Shown here piece after piece: positions 16,717 to 24,805 of a stretch of 64,000 bases of DNA. Source of the DNA: JANQMX01 sp965247175. Lineage in GTDB: Bacteria; Pseudomonadota; Alphaproteobacteria; Kiloniellales; DSM-21159. Position 1 is the stretch's first letter. Each line of letters starts with the position of its first letter. The notes under the pieces were generated by a model. The model saw nothing but the letters and a program-made list of their open reading frames with translations. It did no database searches and was not told the DNA's origin. The stretch is from assembly GCA_965247175.1 (NCBI GenBank), contig OZ252006.1, forward strand, positions 4,402,001 to 4,466,000. The letters run 5' to 3'. A program made the position numbers and the translations under genes.

Positions 16717-17131
16717 GGCCTACAGTCATTTCCTCTCCATCCCGACCCGCTGGATGGACAACGACATCTATGGCCACGTCAACAACGTGGTCTACTACAG
16801 CTATTTCGACACCGTCATAAACGAGTACCTCATCCGGGAAGGCGGGCTCGACATCCACAACGGCAAAGTGGTCGGAGTCTGCCCGGAGAGCTTCTGCCAG
16901 TTCAAAGACTCCTTCGTCTTCCCCGAGACCATCGACGCCGGCCTGGCAGTCGCCAAGATGGGCCGTTCCAGCGTCACCTACCTGGTGGGGCTGTTCAAGC
17001 AGGGCACCGAGCAGGCCGCGGCGCTTGGCCATTTCGTCCACGTCTTCGTGGGACGGGAGGACATGCGCCCGGTGGCGATGCCTGATAGCATACGGACCTG
17101 CTTGGAACCTTTGGTGATCGAAACCAACTAA
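16691..17131 (+). CDS. hotdog-fold acyl-CoA thioesterase
   Basis: A 146-residue hotdog protein of the 4-hydroxybenzoyl-CoA thioesterase/YbgC type. The motif TRWMDNDIYGHVNNVVYYSYFD (split here as TRWMDNDIYGHVNN followed by VVYYSYFD) carries the catalytic Asp of the DxxGHVNN family. It should cleave short or medium acyl-CoA in the cytosol. The ATG at 16691 lies inside the last 26 bases of the hydrolase gene; a longer frame from 16640 would overlap more and adds nothing conserved. The AraC gene starts seven bases after its stop. Confidence 0.85.
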   Translation: MQQAPAERRAYSHFLSIPTRWMDNDIYGHVNNVVYYSYFDTVINEYLIREGGLDIHNGKVVGVCPESFCQFKDSFVFPETIDAGLAVAKMGRSSVTYLVGLFKQGTEQAAALGHFVHVFVGREDMRPVAMPDSIRTCLEPLVIETN

Positions 17132-17137
17132 AATCGT

Positions 17138-17914
17138 ATGACTGCTGCACGGCTCGATATCAGGTGTTACGACGCCGATGGCGTGAGCCACAGCCATGCG
17201 CACCATCAGGCCGTGTTGCCGCTGAGAGGTGACATGGAGATGGAGATCGAGGGGCAGGGGGGTGTCGTCTCGCTCGGCCAAGTGGCCTTGGTCGCCGAGG
17301 GCTGGCGCCACAGCTCGGCAGCCGAGGGCGAAAATGCCTTTCTCATTCTCGATCGACCGTCAGCTGTCGGCGGAGAGGACGAGGAGCGCTTTTGGGACTT
17401 GGGGCTGAAGAAGCCTTTCGTCGCCGTGGATAGCGCCTTTACGACGCTCTGTCTCGCCGTCGCCGAAGAAGTCTCTCAGCTTGGAGAGGCGGTTGCCGTG
17501 CGTGGGCCGGCAGGCAGTTTCCTGCTGCAGTCTCTACAGCGGCGTGTGCTTGCAGAGCGGCCATGGAGCCGGCTGCCGGCCGGCGAGCGGGCCCGCCGCA
17601 TCATCGAGATGCGTTGTTGCGACCCTGCCCTCGACATGGCGGAGCTTGCCGACGCGGTGGGGCTCAGCGCCAGCGCTTTGCACCGGCGATTCAAGGCGCA
17701 GTACGGCCTGAGCCCCATGCGTTACTTGGCCGAGCAGCGCATGGAGCGCGCCGCGCGCCTTCTCGCCACCGGCGAACTGCCGCTGGCCGAGCTCGGGATT
17801 TCCGTCGGTTATAGCGACCAGAGCGCCTTCACCCGGGCGTTCCGCCGCCATCACGGTATGCCGCCGGCGCGCTACCGCACCGCGCTGCGCCAGAAACGGC
17901 ACAGAAGACGATAG
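17138..17914 (+). CDS. AraC family transcriptional regulator
   Basis: A 258-residue regulator: a short cupin-like sensor (about 15-100; HSHAHHQAVLP near the start holds several His that may bind a metal) and an AraC double helix-turn-helix (about 150-250; ADAVGLSASALHRRFK and the second repeat GYSDQSAFTRAFRRHHG). It follows the thioesterase gene by seven bases and so is probably in the same transcript as the hydrolase and thioesterase, which may be its targets. The ligand is unknown. Start ATG is without a strong Shine-Dalgarno, as usual for coupled genes. Confidence 0.87.
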   Translation: MTAARLDIRCYDADGVSHSHAHHQAVLPLRGDMEMEIEGQGGVVSLGQVALVAEGWRHSSAAEGENAFLILDRPSAVGGEDEERFWDLGLKKPFVAVDSAFTTLCLAVAEEVSQLGEAVAVRGPAGSFLLQSLQRRVLAERPWSRLPAGERARRIIEMRCCDPALDMAELADAVGLSASALHRRFKAQYGLSPMRYLAEQRMERAARLLATGELPLAELGISVGYSDQSAFTRAFRRHHGMPPARYRTALRQKRHRRR

Positions 17915-17985
17915 TCCCGGTCAAGACGCGGCCACTCCGTTCGTCCTAGTCTTGCGCCAAGAGGACTGAGACCAAGGAGGCCGCC

Positions 17986-18729
17986 ATGGCCAAACCCATC
18001 ACTGACTACAAAGCCCTGACTTTCGACTGCTACGGCACGCTGATCGATTGGGAGAGCGGCGTCTGGGATGCCCTGCAACCACTCTTATCAAAGGCTTCGG
18101 AAAACGCCGACGCCGAACTCCCGGGCCGGAGCGCTGCGCTCGCCGCCTTCGGAGAGGAGGAGAGCCGCCTGCAAGCCGAGCAGCCCAGCTTGCTTTATCC
18201 GCATCTTCTGGCGGAGGTGCACAAGCGGATGGCGCAGCGTTGGGGCATGGACACGAGGAGCGAGCTGGACACTGCCTTTGGGCAATCGATAGCAGCCTGG
18301 CCGGCTTTTCCCGATACGGCGGAGGCCCTGCGTGCGCTGAAGCGTCACTACAAGCTCGTGATCCTGTCCAACGTCAACCGGGCCGGCTTTGCAGCCTCGA
18401 ACCGCAAGCTGGGCGTTGCCTTTGACGCGATTTATACGGCCGAGGACATCGGCTCATACAAGCCTGATCGCCGCAACTTCACCTACATGCTGGAGCACTT
18501 GAAAAGCGATCACGGCTTGGAACCGGGTGACATTCTGCACACGGCTCAAAGCCTCTTTCACGATCATGTGCCGGCCAGCGATTTCGGCCTGGCCAAGGCC
18601 TGGATCGACCGGCAGCTCTTGGCAAAGAGCGGTGATTGGGGGGCGACGGCCCAGGTCGCCGAGCGGCCTGAGGTCGATTTCTACTTCACCAGCATGGGTC
18701 AGATGGCAGCGGCCGTCGATGCCGCCTGA
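17986..18729 (+). CDS. haloacid dehalogenase type II (HAD superfamily)
   Basis: A 247-residue HAD enzyme. The nucleophile is Asp14 in TFDCYGTLID. The motif II Ser/Asn is in LSNVNR, and the motif III/IV region is SYKPDRRNF with Lys and acidic residues following. The family hydrolyses 2-haloalkanoic acids, though many members act on other small molecules. AAGGAGG stands before the ATG. It has its own upstream gap of 71 bases and a shared terminator hairpin downstream, so it is probably monocistronic. The family level is firm; dehalogenase substrate use is not proven. Confidence 0.83.
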   Translation: MAKPITDYKALTFDCYGTLIDWESGVWDALQPLLSKASENADAELPGRSAALAAFGEEESRLQAEQPSLLYPHLLAEVHKRMAQRWGMDTRSELDTAFGQSIAAWPAFPDTAEALRALKRHYKLVILSNVNRAGFAASNRKLGVAFDAIYTAEDIGSYKPDRRNFTYMLEHLKSDHGLEPGDILHTAQSLFHDHVPASDFGLAKAWIDRQLLAKSGDWGATAQVAERPEVDFYFTSMGQMAAAVDAA

Positions 18730-18746
18730 GTCGAAAGAGCACCTGG

Positions 18747-18780
18747 CAAAACAAAGACCGGGCCCTATGAGGGCCCGGTC
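18747..18780 (-). terminator. terminator between HAD and hsp20 genes
   Basis: A 10-bp perfect stem (GACCGGGCCC with GGGCCCGGTC, loop TATGA) is followed on the minus strand by TTTGTTTTG. It fits as the terminator of hsp20 and may also slow transcription from the plus-strand HAD gene, though no T-run lies on that side. Confidence 0.75.
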
Positions 18781-18811
18781 TCCGGCTTGAGAGGTAAGAG
18801 GTGCGGCTGGG

Positions 18812-19279
18812 TTACTCGGCCGCGTTCTCAATGATGTTGGCGTTACCGTTAGCGCTGACGCTGCGAATGTTGATCTGCCGGGGCTTTTTCTCCTCCGGCA
18901 CTTCGCGCTCCAGGGCGACGTGCAACAGGCCGTTCTCGAGCTGTGCGCCGACGACCTTGATGTGGTCGGCCAGCTGGAAGCTGCGGCGGAATGCACGGGT
19001 CGCGATGCCGCGATGCAGGAACTTCTGCGCGCCGTTCTCTTCCTTCTGCTTACGGCCTTCGATGGTCAGACTGCCCTCTACGACCTCGATCTTGAGATCG
19101 TCATCGCTGAAACCGGCCACCGCCATGGTGATGCGGTAGGTGTCGTCGCCAGTCTTCTCGATGTTGTAGGGGGGATACCCGTTGTCGTCTTCCAGCCGAC
19201 CGGATTGATCCAGCATGTTCATCATGCGATCGAAACCGACGGTGGCGCGAAGCAAGGGGGAAAAATCGTAGGTACGCAT
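18812..19279 (-). CDS. ibpA: small heat shock protein Hsp20 (IbpA type)
   Basis: A 155-residue class A small heat shock protein. It has a short N-terminal arm with FDRMMNMLD (16-24), then the alpha-crystallin domain (about 35-130; AVAGFSDDDLKIEVV and GIATRAFRRSFQLADHI), then the C-terminal tail. The KPRQINIRS block holds the I-x-I anchor (INI). It holds unfolding proteins in the cytosol as oligomers. The ATG has GGAGGA upstream, masked in a ROSE-like hairpin, so heat-controlled translation is expected. Monocistronic with a terminator downstream. Confidence 0.93.
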   Translation of the reverse strand: MRTYDFSPLLRATVGFDRMMNMLDQSGRLEDDNGYPPYNIEKTGDDTYRITMAVAGFSDDDLKIEVVEGSLTIEGRKQKEENGAQKFLHRGIATRAFRRSFQLADHIKVVGAQLENGLLHVALEREVPEEKKPRQINIRSVSANGNANIIENAAE

Positions 19280-19282
19280 AAT

Positions 19283-19310
19283 CCATATCCTCCGTTGAGC
19301 GATAGTTTGG
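19283..19310 (-). promoter_or_regulatory. ROSE-like RNA thermometer before hsp20
   Basis: On the minus strand the last leader hairpin reads CCA-AAC-TATCGCT-CAACGG-AGGATA-TGG, ending four bases before the ATG. The anti-Shine-Dalgarno TCGCT is the U(U/C)GCU signature of ROSE elements and faces AGGA, flanked by UAU/AUA and CCA/UGG pairs. Warmth would melt it and free the ribosome site. The match is to the family pattern by eye; upstream helices were not worked out. Confidence 0.72.
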
Positions 19311-19533
19311 TCGGCCCTCCTATCGGCAGGACCGTGGGATTGCTTGACCGAAAGGACCCGAATGGCATCTCGACCGGTCGAATATCTAGCTGGGTATGAG
19401 GGGGTTGTGCTTCAAGCCCTTGAACGGCCAAAGGCTTTGTTAACTCCCCGTTGCTTTGATCGCCGCGGTTGCCGGCCCTGCTCGAGCGGACCTAAGTATC
19501 CCTTAAGCGCTCCGGCCCTTTGGCGAGGTTGTC

Positions 19534-19953
19534 GTGTCCCAGTCTGACGCCGCAGTGACCTACCTGCGCAGCACCTTCGAGGAGGCGCTGGCGCTGACGC
19601 GTGAGTCGCGGGACTATATCGCCTATCAGCTGCCCCGAGACCGGGAGCCGCTGGAGCCAGCGGCGCAGATCGCTGCCTCTTGCGAAGCCATGCGAATCAC
19701 GGCACGCCTGACCCAGGTCATGTCTTGGTTACTGATTCGGCGTGCTGTGGAGGCGGGAGAAATCGCACCGGAAGCGGCGGCGGACCCCGATAACCGGCTG
19801 AGTGGCCAGGATGTTTGCGACCCGATGGAGGCCAGCCCCTTCTCGTTGAGCGAGATCCAGGACCAAGCCCTGCCGCCGCGTCTCGATGAGCTGCTGGCGC
19901 GCAGCCTAGCGCTTTACCAGCGCGTCGCGCGGCTGGATTCGCAGCTAACCTGA
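19534..19953 (+). CDS. rcdA: regulator of CtrA degradation, RcdA (DUF1465)
   Basis: A 139-residue helical protein matching RcdA/DUF1465: the SRDYIAYQLPRDR block near 24-36, the CEAMRITARLTQVMSWLL block near 50-67, and the C-terminal SLALYQRVARLD helix. In Caulobacter RcdA joins PopA and CpdR to deliver CtrA to the ClpXP protease at the G1-S transition. It implies a CtrA-type cell cycle here. The start is GTG at 19534. It is convergent with rpmE, with a hairpin between them. The disordered C-terminal tail of Caulobacter RcdA is shorter here. Confidence 0.87.
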   Translation: MSQSDAAVTYLRSTFEEALALTRESRDYIAYQLPRDREPLEPAAQIAASCEAMRITARLTQVMSWLLIRRAVEAGEIAPEAAADPDNRLSGQDVCDPMEASPFSLSEIQDQALPPRLDELLARSLALYQRVARLDSQLT

Positions 19954-19971
19954 ATTTGTCCCGATAAGTTG

Positions 19972-19992
19972 TGTCGGACGGTTCGGCCGACA
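19972..19992. terminator. hairpin between rcdA and rpmE
   Basis: TGTCGG pairs with CCGACA over a nine-base loop in the 53-base convergent gap. No T-run follows on either strand, so this is only a possible terminator. Confidence 0.3.
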
Positions 19993-20006
19993 GTCTTCGG
20001 TGCTGG

Positions 20007-20234
20007 CTAGGACTTCTTAATGCCCAGTCCGCCGAAACGCTTGTTGAATTTCGCCACCTGGCCGCCCGTATCGCTGATCCGGTGAACGCCCGTCCAGGCC
20101 GGATGCGTCTTCGGGTCCACGTCCAGGCGCAGCCGATCCCCGGACTTGCCGTAGGTCGAGCGCGTGGTCACCTCTGAGCCGTCGGTCAGCACCAGGGTGA
20201 TCTCGTGGTAATCGGGGTGAATGTCCTTTTTCAT
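20007..20234 (-). CDS. rpmE: 50S ribosomal protein L31, cysteine-free form
   Basis: A 75-residue L31: MKKDIHPDYHEI at the N-terminus, then STYG and the C-terminal GQVAKFNKRFGGL block. It contains no cysteine, so the zinc-binding CxxC pair of the zinc-dependent form is missing and the protein should not need zinc. The ATG at 20234 follows GAGACGAGC; the longer frame to 20288 has no family resemblance. It is a peripheral protein of the large subunit near the central protuberance. No second L31 gene is in the window. Confidence 0.93.
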   Translation of the reverse strand: MKKDIHPDYHEITLVLTDGSEVTTRSTYGKSGDRLRLDVDPKTHPAWTGVHRISDTGGQVAKFNKRFGGLGIKKS

Positions 20235-20398
20235 GCTCGTCTCCGTCGCGCGAGGCGCGGTTATGACGCAAGCGGCACAGGAAGGCAAGAGCGATGCGCG
20301 ACAGGGCGTCGCTTGCCGCCACAGACCCGCTATGCGATTAGAAGCGCACAGTTTACATAGTCTTTACGGCAAGCGTTGAGGTCCTCAACAGGGCAGAA

Positions 20399-22264
20399 AT
20401 GACACGGTTCGGCGGTACGGCGGGTCGGCCGACGACCGCAGGGCGAGCGGCGGCTGAAGAAGAGGCTCCCCGCAGTCGGGACTTGAGGCCACTCAAGCAC
20501 CTTTGGCCTTACATCAAACCCTACATGCGCACCGTCGGCGCGGCAGCGGTCGCCTTGGTGGTGGCGGCCGGCACCTTGCTGGGCCTTGGGATGGGGCTGC
20601 GCAAGCTGGTTGATGAGGGGTTTCGGTCCGGCGATGCCGCCCTGCTGGATCAAGCGGTTCTGGTGATGCTGGGCGTGGTGGTCATCCTGGCCGCCGCCTC
20701 TTACGCCCGTTTCTTCCTGGTGTCCTGGCTTGGCGAGCGGGTCGTCGCCGATATCCGCAAGGCAGTCTACAGCCGCACACTCAGTCTTTCGCCGGCCTTC
20801 TTCGAGATGGCCAAGACTGGGGAGGTGCTCTCTCGCCTCACCACCGACACGACCGTGTTGCAGGTCGTCGTCGGCAGCTCTGCTTCCATCGCACTGCGCA
20901 ACACGCTGCTGTTTTTCGGCGGTCTGGCCTTGCTGATCGTCACCTCGCCGAAGCTGACCGGCTTCGTGCTGCTGGTGGTGCCGCTGGTGGTCCTGCCTAT
21001 CCTGATCTTCGGGCGTCGCGTTCGGCGTCTTAGCCGCGCCAGCCAGGACCGGGTGGCCGACGTCGGCGCCTATGTCGAAGAGTCGCTGGGTGCGGTGCGC
21101 ACCGTGCAGGCCTTCACCCATGAAGAGCAGGACAAAGCGCATTTCGGCGCGCGCGTGGAGGACGCCTTCACGACCGCCGTCGAGCGCATTCGCGCGCGGG
21201 CACTGTTGACCGCTTTGGTGCTGCTGCTGGTCTTCGGCGCCATCTCGATCATTCTCTGGATCGGCGGGCGCGACGTCATGGCCGGCGAGATCAGTCCTGG
21301 CGAGCTCTCGGCCTTCATCTTCTATGCCGTGATCGTCGCCGGTGCCGTCGGCGCCATCAGCGAAGTGCTGGGCGATTTGCAGCGGGCGGCCGGCGCCGCC
21401 GAGCGTCTGATCGATCTGCTGCACACCGAGCCCGAGATCAAGGCACCGGACAATCCCGAGCCGCTGCCGCCCGGTAAAGGTGCGCTCAGCTTTGAGGACG
21501 TACGCTTCAGCTATCCCGCGCGCCCGGGCCAGTCGGCCTTGGAGGGGCTGTCCTTAACCGTTTCGCCGGGGGAAACTGTCGCACTGGTCGGTCCTTCGGG
21601 GGCCGGCAAGAGCACCGTCTTTCAGCTCTTGCTGCGGTTCTACGATCCGCAAGAGGGGCGGCTGACCATCGAGGGCATCGATCTGCGGCGCCTCGACCCG
21701 GTCGACCTGCGCGGCGCACTTGCCCTGGTGTCGCAAGAGCCGGTCATCTTCTCCGAGGACGTGCTGGAGAACATCCGCTACGGCCGGCCTGACGCCAGCG
21801 ACGAAGAAGTGAGGGAGGCCGCGGCCACCGCGGGCTGTGCCGAGTTCGTCGAAGCCCTCCCGCAGGGCTATCAAACTTTCCTGGGCGAGAAGGGCGTGCG
21901 CCTCTCGGGCGGTCAGCGCCAACGTATCGCCATCGCGCGGGCTTTGCTGCGTGACCCGCGCGTGCTGCTGCTCGACGAAGCCACCTCGGCCTTGGACTCG
22001 GAGAGCGAGCGGCTGGTCCAAGCGGGTTTGGAGCGCCTGATGAGCCAGCGCACGACCTTGGTGATCGCTCACCGCCTCTCCACCGTTATGAAGGCCAACC
22101 GCATCCTGGTGATCGACCACGGACATATCGTCCAGTCGGGCACGCACGCGGCCCTTATGGCCGAGAAGGACGGTCTCTATGCCCGACTCGCGGCGCTGCA
22201 GTTCGACCAGGGCCACGCGCTGATCGACGTAGACCCAGTTCCGACGCCCGTCGCCGCGAAGTAG
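20399..22264 (+). CDS. ABC exporter, fused permease and ATPase (ABCB/MsbA-like)
   Basis: A 621-residue half-transporter. Residues 1-30 are a polar lead, about 45-345 hold six membrane helices of the type I exporter domain, and about 360-605 hold the nucleotide-binding domain. The latter has Walker A GPSGAGKST (398-406), the LSGGQRQR signature, Walker B LLLDEATSALD and the switch His in VIAHRLST. It works as a homodimer in the inner membrane and exports a lipid or drug-like molecule; which one cannot be read. It is monocistronic: the next gene is convergent and a hairpin repeat follows 39 bases after the stop. Confidence 0.9.
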   Translation: MTRFGGTAGRPTTAGRAAAEEEAPRSRDLRPLKHLWPYIKPYMRTVGAAAVALVVAAGTLLGLGMGLRKLVDEGFRSGDAALLDQAVLVMLGVVVILAAASYARFFLVSWLGERVVADIRKAVYSRTLSLSPAFFEMAKTGEVLSRLTTDTTVLQVVVGSSASIALRNTLLFFGGLALLIVTSPKLTGFVLLVVPLVVLPILIFGRRVRRLSRASQDRVADVGAYVEESLGAVRTVQAFTHEEQDKAHFGARVEDAFTTAVERIRARALLTALVLLLVFGAISIILWIGGRDVMAGEISPGELSAFIFYAVIVAGAVGAISEVLGDLQRAAGAAERLIDLLHTEPEIKAPDNPEPLPPGKGALSFEDVRFSYPARPGQSALEGLSLTVSPGETVALVGPSGAGKSTVFQLLLRFYDPQEGRLTIEGIDLRRLDPVDLRGALALVSQEPVIFSEDVLENIRYGRPDASDEEVREAAATAGCAEFVEALPQGYQTFLGEKGVRLSGGQRQRIAIARALLRDPRVLLLDEATSALDSESERLVQAGLERLMSQRTTLVIAHRLSTVMKANRILVIDHGHIVQSGTHAALMAEKDGLYARLAALQFDQGHALIDVDPVPTPVAAK

Positions 22265-22303
22265 TGGGGGCTTTCAGGGGCGCTGGCGCGCCGTTCGGAC
22301 CCG

Positions 22304-22371
22304 GCCTACACCCCCGCCCGACCAACCCACTAGGGTACCATGCCATGGGTTGGTCGCGCGGGGGTGTAGGC
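22304..22371. repeat. long hairpin repeat, copy 2, with inverted loop
   Basis: A 26-bp inverted repeat with one mismatch (22304-22329 with 22346-22371) encloses a 16-base loop, CTAGGGTACCATGCCA. The arm core and the right flank (CTGG..CCGCAGAACA) match copy 1 at 13136-13217 in the same orientation, but the loop is its reverse complement. It too lies between convergent genes. The copy 1 arm is six base pairs longer. Confidence 0.88.
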
Positions 22372-22399
22372 TGGCACCGCAGAACAAACGTCCAGCGCG

Positions 22400-24739
22400 C
22401 TAGCGCTGGGTCAGCTTCATCTCGATGCGGCGGTTACGGCGCAAGGACTCTGGGTCGCTGCCGGCCGCTATGGGTTGAAACTCGCCAAAGCCGGCGGCGA
22501 CCAAGCGCTCGGCCGGGATCCCTTGGGCGATCAGAAAGCGCACCACGGAGAGAGCACGGGCGCTCGAGAGTTCCCAGTTGGAGGGGAACTCCTCGGTGGC
22601 AATCGGACGGTCATCGGTGTGGCCATCGACGCGCAGCACCCAGTCGATGTCCTCGGGAATGCGCTGGCCTACATCGATCAAGGTGCGGGCGAGCTGTGTC
22701 AGCTGCTCGCGCCCCGCTGGTTCGAGGTCTGCCTCCGCCGTCTCGAACAGCACCTCGGACTGGAAGACGAATCGGTCGCCGACCACTTGAATGCCGGCCG
22801 TGTCCCCCAACACCTCGCGCAGCCGGCCGAAGAACTCCGAGCGATAGCGCGCCAGCTCCTGCACTTTGGTGGCCAGGGCGACGTTCAACCGGCGACCGAG
22901 GTCGACGATCTGCGTTTCTTGCTCGCGATTGAGCGCTTCGGCCGCCTCCAGCGCCGCGTTCAGGTCGCCCAGCTGCTGGCGCAGTGCAGCGAGCTGCTGA
23001 TTCAGCAAGATGACCCGTTGCTCGGCCTCCTCGGAGAGGGCTTCCAAGGCGTCGGAACGCTCACCGCTTTCCGTCAACTGCTGGCGAAGATCTTCGACTT
23101 CCGCCTGCTTTTCGGTGAGCTGGGCTTGGGTGTTTTCGGCATCCGCCGTGGCCGACTCGAGCGTGGCAACGCGCGCTTCGAGATCGTCGCGCAAGGACTT
23201 GAGGGCAGCAATCTCACCAAGCTGCACCTCGATGGTGCGGCGGTCAGTTTCCGATCTTTGCCGCGCAGCCTCCAGCTCGCTGCTGTTGGCAAGATTCTCA
23301 CCCGCCAAGCTGTCTCGCTCATCGCGTAAGCTGCCGACCTCGCTCCTCAAGCTGGCAAGCAGTGAGTCCAACGTGCCGCCTTCGTCTTGGCTGAGGCCGA
23401 GCTCGGCAGCCAAGCCAGCAGCCTCGCTCTCCACGGCGGCGATGCGCTCGGCCAGGGCGCCGCTCTCTTCGCTCGTCTCCGCTAGCTGGGCGTTCAGGCT
23501 GTCGCGCTCGGCTTCTAGAGCCAACAGGCGCTCCTCCAGAGTCTCGATGGCGTTGGCGCCCGCAGCCAAGCGGTCCAGCAACTCTTGCTCGCGGGCCTCG
23601 GCCGCCAAGAGCCGTTGCGCCAGTCCGGCACGTTGGGCCTCGTTCTCGGTCAAGGAGGCCATGAGATCGCTCCGCGTTTGCTTCAGCGCGGCGAGCTCTT
23701 CGTCCAGAGTGGCGCGGAGAGTCAGCAGCGCCTCGCGGTCCGCTTCGCTTTCTGCCAACGCCGTCGTCAGAGTCTCCTGCTCCTCTTTTGCGCCGCTCAA
23801 CGCGCTTTCGAGGCTTGCCACCTGCTCTGCGAGATTGCCGCGCTCCGCATCGCTGGTTTCGAGCGCCTGGGCGAGTTCGCTGCGCGCCTCGTCCAGCTGC
23901 GCCAATTCCCTGTCGAGGCGGGCCCGCTCCTCCTGGACTTGGCGGATTCGCTCGAGCAGCTCGGCAAGCTGCGTTTCCAGGGCGGCAAGCGAGGTCGTCA
24001 GCCGCTCCCTCGTGCGGCTCAGCGCCTCGACTTCCCCCTGACTGGTCGTCAGCGCCTGTTGCAGTGTGTCGCGCTCCTCTCCAACCGCTGTCAGGCTCTG
24101 GCTCAAGGCGGCGGCACGCTGCTCGGTCGCCTCCAAGGTGCTGGCCAGAAAGCCCCGCTCGGCATCGAGATTCTCGATCTGCCCCTTCAGGGCCAAGCGT
24201 TGGTTGCTCAAGGTCTCGATCTCGCCGCGCAAACTCGCCCGTTCGGCTTCGAGGGCGGCCAAGCCGGCACCAAGCCGGTTGCTCTCGGTAGAGCGTGCTT
24301 CCAGGCTCGCCCGGAGCTCTTCGCGTTCTTCGGTCAAGCGGTCTTGGCTTTCGCTGAGCTGACCGATCTCCAGCAGCGCAGCCTGCAGCCGTTGGTCAAG
24401 CGCGCTGCGCTCCGCATCCAGCATGCCGACCTGTGCCGCCAGGCGGTCGCGCTCGGCCTGAGAGCCGCGCAGCTCTTCCGAGACACGGCCGACCGTCAGG
24501 CCAAGGTCTGTGTTGACCTGCCGCTCGAGCGTGAGCAGCTCGGCCAGCTCATCGATCTGACTGTTGAGGCGGTCGAGCTGCGCTTCCCGACCGGACAGGC
24601 GCAGGCTGAGAAAGAACTGTCCGGCGAGAAAGACGAGCAGCACGAAAATGACGACGAGCAGAATGGTGGCCAAGCCGTCGACAAAGCCGGGCCAGATATT
24701 CACGTTGCGGCTACGGGTGCTCCTACCGAAACCGTACAA
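22400..24739 (-). CDS. MotB-like inner-membrane protein with a very long coiled coil and OmpA domain
   Basis: A 779-residue protein. One membrane helix (about 22-50) begins with Asp21 in FVDGLATILL, the position of the protonatable Asp in MotB/TolR/ExbD. Residues about 51-625 are an almost unbroken coiled coil of E/A/L/R heptads. Residues about 640-779 form an OmpA-type peptidoglycan-binding domain (DGHTDDRP, then the NWELSSARA and RNRRIEMKL blocks). It should sit in the inner membrane with coil and OmpA domain in the periplasm. The MotA-like gene is 66 bases upstream in the same direction, so the pair likely forms an ion-driven complex. No flagellar gene is near. Confidence 0.85.
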   Translation of the reverse strand: MYGFGRSTRSRNVNIWPGFVDGLATILLVVIFVLLVFLAGQFFLSLRLSGREAQLDRLNSQIDELAELLTLERQVNTDLGLTVGRVSEELRGSQAERDRLAAQVGMLDAERSALDQRLQAALLEIGQLSESQDRLTEEREELRASLEARSTESNRLGAGLAALEAERASLRGEIETLSNQRLALKGQIENLDAERGFLASTLEATEQRAAALSQSLTAVGEERDTLQQALTTSQGEVEALSRTRERLTTSLAALETQLAELLERIRQVQEERARLDRELAQLDEARSELAQALETSDAERGNLAEQVASLESALSGAKEEQETLTTALAESEADREALLTLRATLDEELAALKQTRSDLMASLTENEAQRAGLAQRLLAAEAREQELLDRLAAGANAIETLEERLLALEAERDSLNAQLAETSEESGALAERIAAVESEAAGLAAELGLSQDEGGTLDSLLASLRSEVGSLRDERDSLAGENLANSSELEAARQRSETDRRTIEVQLGEIAALKSLRDDLEARVATLESATADAENTQAQLTEKQAEVEDLRQQLTESGERSDALEALSEEAEQRVILLNQQLAALRQQLGDLNAALEAAEALNREQETQIVDLGRRLNVALATKVQELARYRSEFFGRLREVLGDTAGIQVVGDRFVFQSEVLFETAEADLEPAGREQLTQLARTLIDVGQRIPEDIDWVLRVDGHTDDRPIATEEFPSNWELSSARALSVVRFLIAQGIPAERLVAAGFGEFQPIAAGSDPESLRRNRRIEMKLTQR

Positions 24740-24805
24740 GGCGCCTGCCCAATCTTATCGTTTGCTGCGAAACGGCTGCCCACGTTTCCGCACCGCTCGC
24801 GTCGT

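Noticed and set aside
19381..19420. Heat-shock sigma promoter of hsp20
   Set aside because: A CTTGAAG box is present on the minus strand but no matching -10 box lies at the right distance, so I did not annotate it.
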